Below, piece after piece: positions 62,601-64,000 of a stretch of 64,000 nucleotides of DNA. The translations under genes were made by a program, and so were the position numbers. The stretch comes from Diplosphaera chodatii (lineage: Eukaryota > Chlorophyta > Trebouxiophyceae > Prasiolales > Stichococcaceae): the NCBI GenBank assembly GCA_032358165.1, contig JAALGY010000057.1, positions 1,488,001-1,552,000 of the forward strand, given 5' to 3'. The notes beneath the pieces are model-generated. The model ran no database searches, had not been told where the DNA came from, and saw only the letters and a list, made by a program, of their open reading frames with translations. Each line of letters starts with the position of its first letter. The stretch's first letter is position 1.

Positions 62601-64000
62601 GTCATGAGGGATATGGCGGTGATTACAAGGCACAGCAGCTGGCGGCAGGGTGTACCTTCCAGGCGGTCCAAGCGCTGGACTTTGTCACGCATCGCGGTCT
62701 CTGTCTCCGAAGCGCGCTCCACTGCGGCGGTCGCCTCCGCCAGCGCGGTGGTCAGCTGCGTCTGCAGGCCGTCTGCGCGCCCGCGCTGCTCTGCTGCAGC
62801 CGCCTGCTCGGCACTGTGGTCCCTGGCGAGCTCCTCCACCTGCCAAAGACGCATCTCAAGGATGCTGTCAAGGTGGCTGCCGGACTGCTGCAGTCTTGCA
62901 ACAGGATGCACAGGCGGACAGCAGCAGGTGATCATCAGTCGTACGCACTTGAATGCACTGCGCAGATGACAATCTGATTGGACAATTGTGTGTGCGCTTG
63001 ATCTGGCGGACAGTGGCAGGGGTGTCTGAAGCTGTTGACAAATGCCTGGCCGGCGGACACTGGACTGCAACTGCAGCGATGGCGCCCAACACACCCGCTG
63101 CCGCAGGTCCCCGGCGTCCGCGCTGGCCGCGGCCAGGGACTCCTCCAGCTCCTCCTGCCGCGCGAAGGCGACCTTCATGCCCGCCTTCAGCTGCGCCTTC
63201 TCCTCCGCCAGCGCCGCCTCCCGCGCCTCAGCGCCGTTTGCACGCTCCACAGCTGCAATACACCGCTCCTGCAAGATGGTCGGGTTCACGTCATGGCCAG
63301 ATGCTGTCAGTTGAGCAGCCACCCTGCCAGCAGCAGCGACCTGCCTGTGGACACCACTCGGATGCAGCCACTGTGGCGTACATGACGTCGGATCGTCGGG
63401 CGGGGCCCTGTTCAGAGCGCCACTGTACCTCCAGGCGGGCATGATCCGTGGCAGCGGCGGATGCTGCCTCGGCCGCTGCGGCCGTGGCTGTTGCTGACTG
63501 GGTGCGCAGCGAGTTCAGCTGCGACGTGAGCGCCTCGCACTTCTGCTGCTCCGCACGCAGCTCGCGTGTGGTGCGTGCGGCCGCTGCCACCGCCTGCGCA
63601 TGTGCGGCGGCAAACTGCGCCTGCTGCGTGCCAGCCTGCATGCCAAGAGTAGCGCTCTCACCCTGCACATTGAGTGACAGGCGGCCATGGGTTGGGTCTA
63701 CGCTGCTCTGCACCTACTGCTTGCCATTCGTACCGTGTGCAACTGGCGGCCAACAGATGCACACCTGCAGGCTGTCTGTGCGCAGTGCCTCGTGCGCCTG
63801 CCGCAGGCTCTCCAGCTCACCGCGCGCCTGCTGCTCAGCCTGCACATCATACATGATACCTGAGTGCTCTTGCGCACTATCCCAATGTATACCCCTGACA
63901 GCAAGCATGTATCCCGAGAGCAGCGCCTCACCAGGCTGAGCTCCGGCTGCGCACCTGGGTGTGTCTTGTGCACTGTCCAGATGATATGTAGCTGACAGCA
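59637..64000 (-). CDS. Kinesin-14 (C-terminal motor), 5' end outside the window
   Basis: Fifteen minus-strand exons are placed: 63839-63765, 63635-63429, 63268-63095, 62839-62656, 62437-62280, 62095-61976, 61776-61696, 61571-61467, 61286-61218, 61082-60980, 60844-60744, 60603-60479, 60310-60154, 59995-59894, 59750-59637. They encode the last ~624 residues. Kinesin-14s are minus-end-directed microtubule motors in spindle and organelle positioning. A long Ala/Glu/Arg-rich coiled coil precedes the neck [15 protein letters not shown], then the motor: [14 protein letters not shown] (P-loop), NAASSRSHS (switch I), [18 protein letters not shown] (switch II) and [17 protein letters not shown]. The neck lying before the motor shows the C-terminal type. 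The intron at 60153-59996 starts with GC (CAG then GCATGC); splicing there restores the conserved LLQPCLGG. A further upstream exon near 63950 is likely but not resolved. Confidence 0.92.

Overview
The window is nuclear DNA from a photosynthetic eukaryote, most likely a chlorophyte green alga, possibly a trebouxiophyte. This rests on four points. It is GC-rich and dense with short spliceosomal introns; I placed about 144. Donors are mostly GTGAG, GTGCG or GTGGG and acceptors mostly TGCAG. Most reconstructed proteins have plant or algal relatives, and several are plastid proteins: an AAE14-type acyl-CoA ligase, a dicarboxylate translocator, TIC100, dehydroquinate synthase and a PAA2-type copper ATPase. 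The genes are unrelated single-copy genes on both strands, not operons. I cannot name the species. Gene models were built by hand by joining exons whose phases close; each multi-exon model below gives an in-frame protein with a family-like length.

Layout: 1-130 may be the end of a minus-strand gene cut by the window edge. 998-3541 (+) is an AAE14-like o-succinylbenzoate-CoA ligase. 3970-5098 (-) is an unrecognised gene. 5.1-11.9 kb is gene-poor: two near-identical copies of a ~440 bp repeat, an intact tRNA-Gly(GCC), a cluster of perfect GC hairpins and a few unresolved coding-like fragments. 11931-14642 (-) is a plastid dicarboxylate translocator, divergent from a short TIC100 (15066-17277, +). 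ARL8 (17606-18700, -) and dehydroquinate synthase (19222-21714, +) form a divergent pair. Next come a 79-residue membrane protein (21936-22175, -), AIR synthetase (22747-24803, +), condensin II CAP-H2 (25092-28931, -) and a 31-exon class XI myosin (29533-39234, +).

The right half holds a 58-residue TOM7 (39954-40130, -), a Cramped/TKI1-like SANT protein (40546-44213, +), an EamA transporter (44753-46593, +), the pre-mRNA endonuclease CPSF73 (47135-51768, -), a PAA2-like copper P-type ATPase (52306-57917, -), the mitoribosomal protein mS38 (58196-59024, +) and a kinesin-14 whose 5' end lies beyond the window (59637-64000, -).

The genes do not form one system. They are housekeeping functions: plastid import and metabolite exchange, phylloquinone, shikimate and purine synthesis, copper supply to thylakoids, mitochondrial import and translation, mRNA 3'-end formation, chromosome condensation and cytoskeletal motors. 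I found no CRISPR array, phage, defence island or other novel gene system. The less ordinary signals are the tRNA-linked repeat pair, the hairpin cluster, a set of GC-AG introns, the reduced TIC100, and two small organelle proteins (TOM7, mS38) that are easy to miss.
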